NCBI GenBank assembly: GCA_934463115.1 | Contig: CAKSIN010000023.1 | Location: 1-38,366 of the forward strand | Direction: 5' to 3' | Source of the DNA: an uncultured Clostridia bacterium | Lineage (GTDB): Bacteria > Bacillota > Clostridia > UMGS1810 | Length of the DNA stretch: 38,366 bases | Shown: positions 25,396 through 33,712 of the stretch, one piece after another | Position numbering within the stretch: position 1 is the stretch's first letter | How the letters are laid out: each line of letters starts with the position of its first letter | Translations under genes and position numbers: made by a program | The notes under the pieces: model-generated | Told to the model about the DNA's origin: nothing | Databases searched by the model: none | Seen by the model: only the letters and a program-made list of their open reading frames with translations

Positions 25396-26121
25396 ATGGA
25401 AATTACAATTGCTCATTTATACCCGGATTTGCTCAACCTCTACGGAGACCGCGGAAATATAATCACCCTCGAAAGACGGCTTGAGGCAAGAGGAATAACC
25501 GCAAATACCGTCTCATACGAACTGAGCGACAAAATAGATTTTTCCGGCACAGATATTGCGTTTGTGGGGGGAGGCTCGGACAGAGAACAGCAGCTTGTGT
25601 GCGGCAGAATGTGCGAGATGAAAAACGAACTGAAATCATATGCCGAGGACGGCGGCACAATAGTTGCTGTGTGCGGCGGATATCAGCTGCTGGGCGATTA
25701 CTATCAGCTCGAAAACGAAAAGATACCCGGAACCGGTCTGCTTGATATTTATACCGAACAGGGAAAAGGACGGCTTATAGGAAATGTTGTGCTTGAAAGC
25801 GAATATGTCGGCTCAACAATCGTCGGATTCGAAAATCACGGCGGCAGAACATATATCGGCAGCCATACCCCACTCGGAAAAGTTTTGTACGGAAACGGAA
25901 ACGATGACAAAAGCGGATATGAGGGTGTTGTGTACAAAAATGTTGTTGCAACTTATCTTCACGGACCGCTGCTGCCGAAAAACCCGATTCTTGCAGACAA
26001 AATACTGAAAAATGCCGTGGAGAGAAAATACGGCAGCGCGGATTTTACAGATATCGACGATACTCTCGAAACAAAGGCTCACGAATATATTGTAAACAGA
26101 TTTGCAAAAAAGGCGGAATAA
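25396..26121 (+). CDS. gatD: Lipid II isoglutaminyl synthase glutamine amidotransferase subunit GatD
   Basis: This 241-residue class I (CobB/CobQ-like) amidotransferase supplies ammonia from glutamine to MurT. The nucleophile is Cys93 in AVCGGYQLLG and the catalytic His is H189 in TYLHGPLLPKN. A GFENHGGRTYIG segment matches the family. The ATG directly follows the murT stop, with a GGAGG site inside the murT end. Confidence 0.96.
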   Translation: MEITIAHLYPDLLNLYGDRGNIITLERRLEARGITANTVSYELSDKIDFSGTDIAFVGGGSDREQQLVCGRMCEMKNELKSYAEDGGTIVAVCGGYQLLGDYYQLENEKIPGTGLLDIYTEQGKGRLIGNVVLESEYVGSTIVGFENHGGRTYIGSHTPLGKVLYGNGNDDKSGYEGVVYKNVVATYLHGPLLPKNPILADKILKNAVERKYGSADFTDIDDTLETKAHEYIVNRFAKKAE

Positions 26122-26124
26122 CAA

Positions 26125-26676
26125 ATGGAAAACGATATTGTCATACGCAGCGCCGCAACATCCGACGCGCAGGAACTCTCAAAAATTTACAAGCCGTATG
26201 TGACCGACACCGCAATAACATTTGAATATACCGCGCCGGGCGCCGATGAATTTGAGCAAAGGATTGCGCATACACTGGAGAAATATCCGTATATTGTCGC
26301 ACTGCAGCGCGGCGAAATCGTCGGGTATGCGTATGCATCCGAATTTAAATCACGCGCGGCATACGATTGGTGCGTGGAAACATCTATATATGTAAAACAG
26401 GGATTCCACGGCAAAGGAGTCGGAAAAGCTCTGTATGCCGAGTTGGAATCGAGACTTAAACAAATGGGTATCCTCAACGCAAATGCCTGCATTGCATATG
26501 CTCCGACAGAGGATGAATACCTTACAAACGACAGCGAAAAGTTTCACCAAAAGCTGGGGTATTCGTATGTCGGCAGGTTCCATAAATGCGCATTTAAATT
26601 CGGCAGATGGTACGATATGATATGGATGGAAAAATTTATAGGCGTACATGACGAAAATCCCCCGTTTGTCGGTTAG
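26125..26676 (+). CDS. GNAT N-acetyltransferase (phosphinothricin acetyltransferase-like)
   Basis: This 183-residue acetyl-CoA-dependent transferase of the PAT/YwnH type has FEYTAPGADEFEQRI near residue 34, YAYASEFKSRAAYDWCVETS near 75, and the acetyl-CoA loop QGFHGKGVGKALY near 93. Members acetylate amino-acid analogues such as methionine sulfoximine or phosphinothricin; the natural substrate here is unknown. It begins 3 bp after gatD and is probably co-transcribed. Its stop codon lies at the edge of a short GGTTAGGCATACGGGG sequence resembling the tRNA-like element ends at 11781 and 20865. Confidence 0.9.
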   Translation: MENDIVIRSAATSDAQELSKIYKPYVTDTAITFEYTAPGADEFEQRIAHTLEKYPYIVALQRGEIVGYAYASEFKSRAAYDWCVETSIYVKQGFHGKGVGKALYAELESRLKQMGILNANACIAYAPTEDEYLTNDSEKFHQKLGYSYVGRFHKCAFKFGRWYDMIWMEKFIGVHDENPPFVG

Positions 26677-26716
26677 GCATACGGGGAATTAAATACCCAT
26701 CGCTTGCCAACGATGA

Positions 26717-27025
26717 TTACGAAATCAGCTCAAATGTGACATTTGGTGTTGACTTATGCACATCATCAAAAATATCAAGCATTGATGTGCAATAATCTCT
26801 TACATCATCGGGCAGCGATAGGAAACCGTATATTTTTACGCTGATTTTCTCGCCGTCTGCCCACAAATATCTCAAACAATCCCATAAAGCATCCCAGTTT
26901 TCTCCGTAATATTCCGGTAAACCGAACCCGGTCTTTAGAATCCGGTGTACTTCACCCAAATATCTGCACCCGCTGAAATCTAATATAATTGGATTTTCTT
27001 TGAACAATTCATCGCGGTTCATCAT
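26717..27025 (-). CDS. Barstar-family protein (orphan RNase inhibitor)
   Basis: This 102-residue protein matches barstar: ILDFSGCRYLGEVHRILK, then FGLPEYYGENWDALWDCL, then a hydrophobic strand and a short C-terminus. Barstar-type proteins bind and block barnase-like ribonucleases, often as immunity proteins. No RNase or toxin gene is adjacent, so it may protect against RNases from neighbours or be a leftover. The ATG at 27025 follows a GGAG site at 7-base spacing. It is convergent with the GNAT gene. Confidence 0.85.
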   Translation of the reverse strand: MMNRDELFKENPIILDFSGCRYLGEVHRILKTGFGLPEYYGENWDALWDCLRYLWADGEKISVKIYGFLSLPDDVRDYCTSMLDIFDDVHKSTPNVTFELIS

Positions 27026-27349
27026 AATCAATCTCCGATAGTGTAATTCGGGCGTATTTTCGTGAAGTAAATCTATGTTGCGGCACTGCCGAAAATTATC
27101 CCCTTTCCCATATTCTGTATTTTACCATTTTACCTCCGACAATTCAAGCATGTTTTTAAATCAATTTCCGCTTTCCAAGTTTTCCATTTTGAGCTATATC
27201 CCATTTTTTCGCCTGCTTTCTTGTTTTATATTTATATTATATCTCGTTTTAACCGCACATTTCGCCTACTTTTTGAAAAAATTTAAAAAATATTTTTTGG
27301 GTGATTTCCGAACGAATCATTTTTTGCGCCGAAGGCGGTAACGGTTTTT

Positions 27350-27420
27350 ATACTAAACTACACTAAACTGATTAAACTAAATTATACTAAACTAAACTAT
27401 ACTAAACTGTACTATACTGT
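27350..27420. repeat. Pentamer-periodic NNACT tract
   Basis: About fourteen near-consecutive pentamers of the form NNACT (mostly AAACT, ATACT and ACACT) run through this AT-rich tract, with the last three 10-bp units in exact register (ACTAAACTAT, ACTAAACTGT, ACTATACTGT). No gene is credible between 27026 and 27876. This tract and the 11-bp array are the only structure I see there besides the promoter. Confidence 0.7.
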
Positions 27421-27535
27421 AATGCAAAAATGACACGTTTTTTTCGGATTTTTCAAGTATAAAAATATGTCTCAAAGCCGCATGGTGTGTGAGTTTGAGG
27501 TATGTGTGATTTAAAAAAATATTTTGCACGAATCT

Positions 27536-27711
27536 GTCGTTACCGTGTCGTTACCGTGCACTAACTGTGCACTAACTGTGCTCAAACTGTGCACTAACTG
27601 TGCACTAACTGTGTTCAAACTTTGTCGTAACTTTGTCGTCGGTGTGCTGCAAATGTGCACTTTAATTGTCGTAAATCTGCATCGAAAATGTCGGAAGTTT
27701 GTCATCGGATT
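27536..27711. repeat. Tandem array of sixteen 11-bp units
   Basis: Sixteen consecutive 11-bp units, without insertions or deletions, all begin with GT or GC and end in T. The consensus is near GCACTAACTGT, found exactly at 27558, 27569, 27591 and 27602; GTCGTTACCGT occurs twice at 27536 and 27547. Units become more divergent to the right. Eleven is not a multiple of three, so it is not a normal coding repeat, and reading frames through it have no credible content. The period is close to one helical turn. Confidence 0.85.
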
Positions 27712-27754
27712 ACCGATGCCGTGTTTAAAAATATTTGGTTTACAAAAAATTTAC

Positions 27755-27783
27755 TTGCGTTGAAATTAATTGCAGTATATAAT
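27755..27783 (+). promoter_or_regulatory. Probable promoter of the SGNH protein gene
   Basis: TTGCGT (27755-27760), a 17-bp spacer and TATAAT (27778-27783) lie about 94 bp upstream of the start codon and 44 bp after the 11-bp array. Confidence 0.55.
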
Positions 27784-27876
27784 AAATATGTCGGTATAGA
27801 CGATTACAAAAACAAATAAATTTTGACAAACACACCCGGATATACCAATCGAATGATAATCGTGGAGTGATGGACA

Positions 27877-30378
27877 ATGCTGAAAAAAATATCTTTTCTT
27901 CTGACAGCGGCGGTTATACTTATCAACACTGCATATTTTGGCGGTATCCGCGCAGATGACGCGTCATATTTTGATTTTTCCGATTCGGAATGGGTATCGC
28001 GCAATGTCGGCAGCGAACCGTTTGACGAAACATCTTCATACGGAGAAAAACCGTATATTATGCCGACAAACGACAGCACATCTCTTTCATTCACAAACGA
28101 CGGCAGCAATTCATTTTTGCGCGTTTCCGCAAACAGGTATGCATGGATTTTGCTCAGATTTGCCAATCTTGCACCCGAAAAATATGTAAAAGTAATTGTT
28201 CGGCCGTCCGCACAAACAGACAGAATGCAGTTCAGGTGGTTTTTTGATCCGACAAACAGCGAGAATGTATATTTTGACGAAATCAAGCCGGATACCGACG
28301 GCTGGTACACCATTATCCGCAGGGTTGCGAACACCGGTCAGACATCGGATATCGAAAAAAACAGCTGGGGCATTCTTGTGCCGTCCGGATATTTTGACAT
28401 AAAATACGCACAGTGTGCCGAAAAATTCGAATCGGAAACCGAAAACGAATCACCCGTAAAGTCAATAACAATAAACGGTGCCGACGCATTTATTGACAAC
28501 GATACAAAAACCGCAAGCATTGATACCGCGCTCGGATTTTTGCCGGGCACAATAGGACTGCTCGTCGAAAGCGATATAGAAATAACCGGTGCAACCGGAA
28601 ATGAAACAATCACACCCGTGCCCGAGTCGGCACATATTCAGCAGACAATCGCATATGTAAGTTCAAATATCTGTTATGATATCACCAAGCCCGACGGCAC
28701 ATCCGAAAGGTGGACGATAAAGAAAATTTCGCGGAACGGAAATGTGTTTGACATGACCGACACACACTGGGTTAACGCGCATATGTCAAACGATATCTAC
28801 AAGCCGAAAACAACAACTGTCCTGCCGGACGGTTCGCCGCTTATTATGCGGACATCCGACAGCGATGAATGCGGCACAAAACTGTTTAACGTTTCAAACG
28901 GAAACTCGTCCGCACTGCGCGTAAAACCAATAAACAGCAGCACAACAAACAGCGTTGTTATCCGCCTTGACAAACTCAGCCACAACAAATACATAAAATA
29001 TGTGTACAAGAGTGAAGCAAGCAACATTACACCTGCCTGGACATCGGGTGCAGGTTACGGCGCAAAGGTTCAGAATTACGATAATATTGAAATATGTCCC
29101 GGAGGCCTGAAGGAATATACCGGGAACATCGGTTCGTGTTACACATTTAAAAACAGCGATTTGAAAAACAAGGCAATGATGCTTTCAACAACCACCAACT
29201 ACAGCTTTGACATAAGCTATGTTGCCTGCTTTGACAGTGAAGAAGAAATGACATCATACGATCCGTCAATTCAAAGTGTGGTTCTCGGCGGCGAATTTGC
29301 CGAAATAGACCATTTTGCGCACACAGCCACATTCACAAAATCTGCCGGCAGTCTGAGCGATGTTAAAATAAGCACATATCACGCATCGCTCAAAAAATAC
29401 GGCGGTATATACACATACCCGAGCGGAGCGACAGCACAGAAATACATTGCAACGGGCGAAAACGGCGGCAAAACAATCTGGACGATACAGCTCGGGGACG
29501 GAGAATGCGGAGAGCAAACGTCTGTCTCCACAGACGGGACGGTTACATTCGGTGAAATTCCCGACGCAGCTCAAAAATTTGCCGCGTTGTATAAAAACAA
29601 TAAAATAGTTGATATCCGCTTTGCAAAAGATAATAAAATAGCCTTTAATATTCCGGACGGCAGCGGAATATACAAACTGCGGACATTTGCGTGGAGTCCT
29701 GCTGCACGTCCTGCGGCGCAAAGTGTAACGAAAACGCTTTCTTACGGAAATATCGTGATTCTCGGAGACAGCTATTCCACATTTACCGGATATATTCCGT
29801 CCGACAACTCCTCGTGGTACACACCGTCCGGCAATGAAAATACCGATGTGACCGACGCGGCGCAAACATGGTGGAAAATCCTCGAAAATTCATCACCTGC
29901 AAACAAAATCCTGCTTAATGAAAGCTACTCGGGAACAACGGTATGCAATGTGGGATACGGCGGTGCAGACTATTCCGACATATCGTTTACGGCAAGGTTT
30001 GACAAGCTTGCAGACAGCGGATTTTTTGATAAAAATACCGTGGATACTCTTTTTGTTTTTGGCGGAACAAATGACACGTGGGCGTCGTCTCCCGTGGGCG
30101 AAGCAAAATATTCCGACTGGAACAGCGATGATATGAACAAATCAATTCCGTCGTTTTGTTATCTTTTGAGCCGAATAAGACAGGTATCGCCGAATACAAA
30201 TGTGATATGTATTCTGAACACATCTCTGTCGTCCGAAATTGCCGATGGGTATATAGACGCGTGCGATTACTACGGATGCGAATATATCGTTCTAAACAAA
30301 ATCAACAAGCGCGGAGGGCACCCCACAATAAAGGGTATGGAGCAGATAGCACATCAAATATTGGACAGAGCGGAATAA
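27877..30378 (+). CDS. Large secreted modular protein with C-terminal SGNH/GDSL hydrolase domain
   Basis: This 833-residue exported protein has an N-terminal signal peptide (KKISFLLTAAVILINTAYFG). Two related modules of about 270 residues follow, each starting with a carbohydrate-binding-like beta segment (YFDFSDSEWV and VFDMTDTHWV). Each continues with an Ig-like/DUF5018-type segment (SITINGADAFIDNDTKTAS and SVVLGGEFAEIDHFAHTAT). The last ~210 residues form an SGNH hydrolase: GDSYS with nucleophile Ser632, GGTND at 729-733 and His815 in HPTIKGM. The Asp usually three residues before the His is Arg812 here. It probably deacylates a polysaccharide outside the cell. It is monocistronic, with a good terminator. 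Confidence 0.85.
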   Translation: MLKKISFLLTAAVILINTAYFGGIRADDASYFDFSDSEWVSRNVGSEPFDETSSYGEKPYIMPTNDSTSLSFTNDGSNSFLRVSANRYAWILLRFANLAPEKYVKVIVRPSAQTDRMQFRWFFDPTNSENVYFDEIKPDTDGWYTIIRRVANTGQTSDIEKNSWGILVPSGYFDIKYAQCAEKFESETENESPVKSITINGADAFIDNDTKTASIDTALGFLPGTIGLLVESDIEITGATGNETITPVPESAHIQQTIAYVSSNICYDITKPDGTSERWTIKKISRNGNVFDMTDTHWVNAHMSNDIYKPKTTTVLPDGSPLIMRTSDSDECGTKLFNVSNGNSSALRVKPINSSTTNSVVIRLDKLSHNKYIKYVYKSEASNITPAWTSGAGYGAKVQNYDNIEICPGGLKEYTGNIGSCYTFKNSDLKNKAMMLSTTTNYSFDISYVACFDSEEEMTSYDPSIQSVVLGGEFAEIDHFAHTATFTKSAGSLSDVKISTYHASLKKYGGIYTYPSGATAQKYIATGENGGKTIWTIQLGDGECGEQTSVSTDGTVTFGEIPDAAQKFAALYKNNKIVDIRFAKDNKIAFNIPDGSGIYKLRTFAWSPAARPAAQSVTKTLSYGNIVILGDSYSTFTGYIPSDNSSWYTPSGNENTDVTDAAQTWWKILENSSPANKILLNESYSGTTVCNVGYGGADYSDISFTARFDKLADSGFFDKNTVDTLFVFGGTNDTWASSPVGEAKYSDWNSDDMNKSIPSFCYLLSRIRQVSPNTNVICILNTSLSSEIADGYIDACDYYGCEYIVLNKINKRGGHPTIKGMEQIAHQILDRAE

Positions 30379-30382
30379 AGAA

Positions 30383-30420
30383 AAGGAGCCGAAGCAAATT
30401 GTTTTTTGTTTCGGCTCATT
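30383..30420. terminator. Shared bidirectional terminator
   Basis: A long stem (GAGCCGAAGCAAA from 30386 with TTTGTTTCGGCTC ending at 30417) lies between two converging genes. T-rich sequence follows on both strands. Confidence 0.8.
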
Positions 30421-30424
30421 TATT

Positions 30425-31885
30425 TTATATCTCAAACCAAAATTCCGTTCCTCCGCCGTCGGCGCTGTTTACACCGTAGCGTGCGTTGTGCGACACAAGG
30501 ATGTTTTTAACAATCGACAATCCTATGCCCGTCCCCACCGTCTGGCGGTGATATGTTCCGGACGCCTTGTAGTATTTTTCCCACACAAGTTCCAGTTCGT
30601 CGGCAGGGATTCCCTTTCCGGTGTCTCTCACGCTAAAGCGCACACTGCCGTCCTTTTCTTTAAGCGATATAAACACCGTTTTATCGTCACCGGTGTAATT
30701 CACCGCGTTGCCGATAAGATTATACACCGCTTGTCCGATACGGCTGCTGTCCCCCACTGCCGTGCACGAATCGGGGATATCTGTTTTAAACACATACCCA
30801 AGGTGTTCGCGGTAATACTCGAATCTTTCCAGTGTTGCGCGCACAAGTGCCGCAATGTCGAACGGCTGCATCTGCATTTTAACCGTTCCGGACTGTATGC
30901 GCGACAAATCCAGCATATCGCTTACAAGCTCCGACAAGCGTTTTGTTTCATCTATAATTACATTTGTATGTTTGTCTCTTTTTGCCTTGTTTTCACCCGA
31001 TACATCGCGTATCATTTCGGCATAAGACTGTATTATAGTGAGCGGTGTGCGCAAATCGTGGCTTACGTTTGATATAAGGTCGCGGCGAAGTTTTTCGGTT
31101 TTCGACAGTTCCAGTGTGGCATAATTCAGCGTCTCGGCAAGCTCGTCTACCTCCCGGTAGGCGCCGCCCTCAAAGTGAACGTCGTCGTAGTCGCCTTTTG
31201 CAAGTTTATGCGCCTTTTTCGTTATATTTTCTATAGGTTCCGACAGCCGCCGCGATATAAAGTACGACAGCACAAGAGCAATAATAACCGACAGTGCTAT
31301 TACAATGATAAGCTGCGTTTGCAGAACCTTTCGCGTTGTGTCTGTTCTCTCCAGCGGACTGCTCAGATAAAGATACATTTTCTTGCCGTCCTTTTTTCCG
31401 AGGTACGCACCGTACACCGCAAACTGCCCGTGATTAACACCGTTTGTGGCTATGTATGTTATCTGGCCGGTATTGCCGTCGGAAAATTTTTCGATAAAGG
31501 TATCGAAATTTTCGCGGTCAAAGAACACCCTGCTGTCAAAATGCGGCTTTCTTCCCTGAAAATCGGAATTATCGGGCGGTAAATTTTTTTCGGAATCTCT
31601 TTCGGAATTTTCGTCCGTGCCATCCTCGCTCACAACATGGGCGAAAATTCCGGAGTTGAACGCATGCCCCGACCAGTATTTGTAGAAATCGTCATCGCCG
31701 GATATATCGTACTGCGACAGTATTTCCTTTCCCACGCGGCTAAGCTCGCTAAGCTTCATTTGTTTAAAAAATGTGTTCAGAAACAACACCTGCAAAACCC
31801 ACAGTATTGCCATAATTCCGACGGTAAATCCGCAGAAATACAACCACAGGTGTTCCCTCAGGCTCTTTGTTTTAAACGGTTTCAT
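30425..31885 (-). CDS. Sensor histidine kinase
   Basis: This 486-residue membrane kinase has a TM helix near 15-38 and an extracytoplasmic sensor of about 150 residues. A second TM (LIIVIALSVIIALVLSYF) is near 192-209, followed by a HAMP linker. HisKA has the phosphorylated His276 in NVSHDLRTPL; HATPase has NLIGNAVNYTGD, DTGKGIP and GTGIGLSIVK. It would phosphorylate the response regulator encoded just upstream. The ATG at 31885 overlaps the regulator stop by one base (TGATG), with a GAGGTGA site. The stimulus is unknown, and no target gene is obvious from context. Confidence 0.95.
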   Translation of the reverse strand: MKPFKTKSLREHLWLYFCGFTVGIMAILWVLQVLFLNTFFKQMKLSELSRVGKEILSQYDISGDDDFYKYWSGHAFNSGIFAHVVSEDGTDENSERDSEKNLPPDNSDFQGRKPHFDSRVFFDRENFDTFIEKFSDGNTGQITYIATNGVNHGQFAVYGAYLGKKDGKKMYLYLSSPLERTDTTRKVLQTQLIIVIALSVIIALVLSYFISRRLSEPIENITKKAHKLAKGDYDDVHFEGGAYREVDELAETLNYATLELSKTEKLRRDLISNVSHDLRTPLTIIQSYAEMIRDVSGENKAKRDKHTNVIIDETKRLSELVSDMLDLSRIQSGTVKMQMQPFDIAALVRATLERFEYYREHLGYVFKTDIPDSCTAVGDSSRIGQAVYNLIGNAVNYTGDDKTVFISLKEKDGSVRFSVRDTGKGIPADELELVWEKYYKASGTYHRQTVGTGIGLSIVKNILVSHNARYGVNSADGGGTEFWFEI

Positions 31886-32565
31886 CACTTGTTCACCTCA
31901 AATTTATACCCCAGTCCGCGCACGGTAACAACGTACTCTCTGTACGGCCCGAGACTTGTACGGAGCATTTTGATGTGTGTATCCACCGTTCTGTCATCGC
32001 CGTAAAAGTCATAACCCCACACGTTCGACAGAATCTTATCGCGCGAGAGGGCAATATTCTGATTTTGGACAAGGTAAAAAAGCAGGTCATACTCCTTTGG
32101 AGTCATAATGCATTTTTCGCCGTCCACAAAGACATTACGCGCCAATAAATCTATTACCAGTCCGCCAAATGTGTATGTACCGGATTTTTCCTGTGCAGAG
32201 CTCTTTTTGTTCCTTGATATCAGAACATTCAGCCGCGCCATAAGTTCCTTTGGCGAAAAAGGCTTTGTAACATAATCGTCTATACCTATTTCAAATCCGA
32301 ACAGTTTGTCGTATTCCTCGCCGCGCGCCGAGAGCATCAGCACGGGAGTATCGCATATTTTCTTTATCTCCTTGCATGTGGAGAATCCGTCGAGCCGCGG
32401 CATCATTATATCGAGCACGATAGCGTCGTATGTCTTTTTGCGGCATTTTTCCACCGCCTGCATTCCGTCGGTTGCCTCGTCTGTTTCGTAGCCGTCAAAT
32501 TCGGCATATTCGCGGATAACCTCGCGTATCTTTTCTTCATCATCAACAATTAGTATACAGCTCAA
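31885..32565 (-). CDS. OmpR/PhoB-family response regulator
   Basis: The ~226-residue product has a receiver domain with the acidic pocket IVDDEEK, phospho-acceptor Asp52 in IVLDIMMPRLDG, and the Lys of YVTKPF. The C-terminal winged helix includes LTPKEYDLL-like MTPKEYDLLFYLVQ and DRTVDTHIKMLR. It binds DNA when phosphorylated by the adjacent kinase. The likely start is TTG at 32565, giving MSCILIVDDE, six bases after AAGGTG; a longer ATG frame lacks a site. An imperfect palindrome CTCTCAATTGTGAG lies just upstream (about 32597-32610) and might be an operator. Confidence 0.94.
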   Translation of the reverse strand: MSCILIVDDEEKIREVIREYAEFDGYETDEATDGMQAVEKCRKKTYDAIVLDIMMPRLDGFSTCKEIKKICDTPVLMLSARGEEYDKLFGFEIGIDDYVTKPFSPKELMARLNVLISRNKKSSAQEKSGTYTFGGLVIDLLARNVFVDGEKCIMTPKEYDLLFYLVQNQNIALSRDKILSNVWGYDFYGDDRTVDTHIKMLRTSLGPYREYVVTVRGLGYKFEVNK

Positions 32566-32632
32566 AACAATCACCTTCTTTTGCTCTATTCTAACTCTCA
32601 ATTGTGAGGGTTTTATGATAGACAGATAAAAA

Positions 32633-33361
32633 TCATATCACAAGTCCGCCGTTTACACCCAAAATCTGCCCGGTTACGAATGCCGCCGAATCGCTCGCCA
32701 AAAAGTAAGCGCATTCCGCCGCCTCGCGCGGTGTTCCTATGCGGCACAGCGGTGTTTCGTCCGCAATCTCCGCTCTGACATCCTCGCCGAAGCACGAATT
32801 CATCGGTGTGTCTATAAACCCGGGCGACAGGCAGTTAACCCTTATTCCGGACGGTCCGAGTTCCTTTGCGAGCGCCTTTGTGAGTCCGATAACACCGGCT
32901 TTTGCCGCGCTGTACACCGCCTCTGTGGACGCACCGACTTCACCCCACATGGATGACACGTTTATAATATTTCCGCGGTGAATTTTCACCATATGCTCCG
33001 CCGCCTGCCTGCACATGTATATCACCGACATAAGGTCGGTATCTATAATTTTTTTTATCTCATCGTCGCTCATGCACTGCAAAAGTCCGACTCCCGAAAT
33101 ACCGGCATTGTTTATCACGGTATCCGGTTCACCGAATTTCGACACTGCGGCGTCAAAAACAGTTTTTGCCCCCGCCGGCACGGAGATATCCGCTTTAATG
33201 CACAAAAAATCTTCGTCTCCAAATTTCTGCCTAAGTTCCTCTGCCTTTGAGTCGTTTTTTGCATACACCGCCGCGACAGCGTAGCCGCCCTCTGCAAATA
33301 CACCGCAAAGCGCCTCGCCGATTCCGCCGGTTGCTCCCGTTATAATGGCTGTTTTTTTCAT
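32633..33361 (-). CDS. SDR-family oxidoreductase (FabG-like)
   Basis: This 242-residue classical short-chain dehydrogenase has the NAD(P)-binding TGATGGIG (8-15), NNAG (84-87), catalytic Ser137, Tyr150 and Lys154 (VYSAAKAG), and a conserved PGFIDTPM segment. It resembles 3-oxoacyl-ACP reductase and sugar dehydrogenases; the substrate cannot be told. The ATG at 33361 follows an AGAGGTG site. It lies 67 bp upstream of the response regulator in the same direction, so it may be co-transcribed with the two-component system. Confidence 0.92.
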   Translation of the reverse strand: MKKTAIITGATGGIGEALCGVFAEGGYAVAAVYAKNDSKAEELRQKFGDEDFLCIKADISVPAGAKTVFDAAVSKFGEPDTVINNAGISGVGLLQCMSDDEIKKIIDTDLMSVIYMCRQAAEHMVKIHRGNIINVSSMWGEVGASTEAVYSAAKAGVIGLTKALAKELGPSGIRVNCLSPGFIDTPMNSCFGEDVRAEIADETPLCRIGTPREAAECAYFLASDSAAFVTGQILGVNGGLVI

Positions 33362-33380
33362 GTTTATGCACCTCTGAATC

Positions 33381-33409
33381 ATTGTACCATAATATTGCCG
33401 ATTCGTCTA
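33381..33409 (-). promoter_or_regulatory. Promoter of the SDR gene
   Basis: On the minus strand, TACAAT (33381-33386), preceded by ATGG, lies about 20 bp upstream of the start, with TAGACG 17 bp further on as a weak -35. The same 12 bases around the -10 (ATTGTACCATAA on the plus strand) recur at 33488-33499, so a second, upstream start point is possible. Confidence 0.5.
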
Positions 33410-33564
33410 CATATTTTTTTCTTTGAGCAAGAAAAATTAAACATACAAAAACCAAACCGTTGTCATTTTCTATTTTCCTTTATATTTATTGTACCATAAC
33501 ACACCCTATTATTGCGCATAATTTTGTCAATATGTTTTTTTTTGAAATTTTTTGACAAATTGGA

Positions 33565-33712
33565 TTGATTTTTTTAAATTTTATGTTACAATATAAGGTG
33601 AATGATTTTGTTGATAATCATTCATGCACGGCAAACGGGAACAATACCGACTGCACAGCACCCGCAAATCGCACGGCGCGGCTGCAAATGAAGGACGAAA
33701 GGATATATTGAT
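33565..33712 (+). promoter_or_regulatory. Promoter and structured leader of the DUF624 gene
   Basis: TTGATT (33565-33570), a 16-bp spacer and TACAAT (33587-33592) form a promoter. The leader of about 110 nt begins with a perfect 8-bp hairpin (33600-33607 with 33616-33623). A GC-rich stretch with repeated short complementary strings (GCACGGCAAACGGG, CACCCGCAAATCGCACGG) follows, and it ends in an AAAGGA ribosome site. It is GC-richer than its AT-rich surroundings and could be a regulatory RNA. I could not assign it to a known riboswitch class. Confidence 0.5.

Noticed and set aside
27536..27711. CRISPR array
   Set aside because: The units are 11 bp and contiguous, with no spacers, and there are no cas genes. 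This is a short-period tandem array.
33624..33712. Cyclic-di-GMP riboswitch in the DUF624 leader
   Set aside because: A GGCAAAC-like string drew attention, but the required partner motifs and spacing of the known class are absent.
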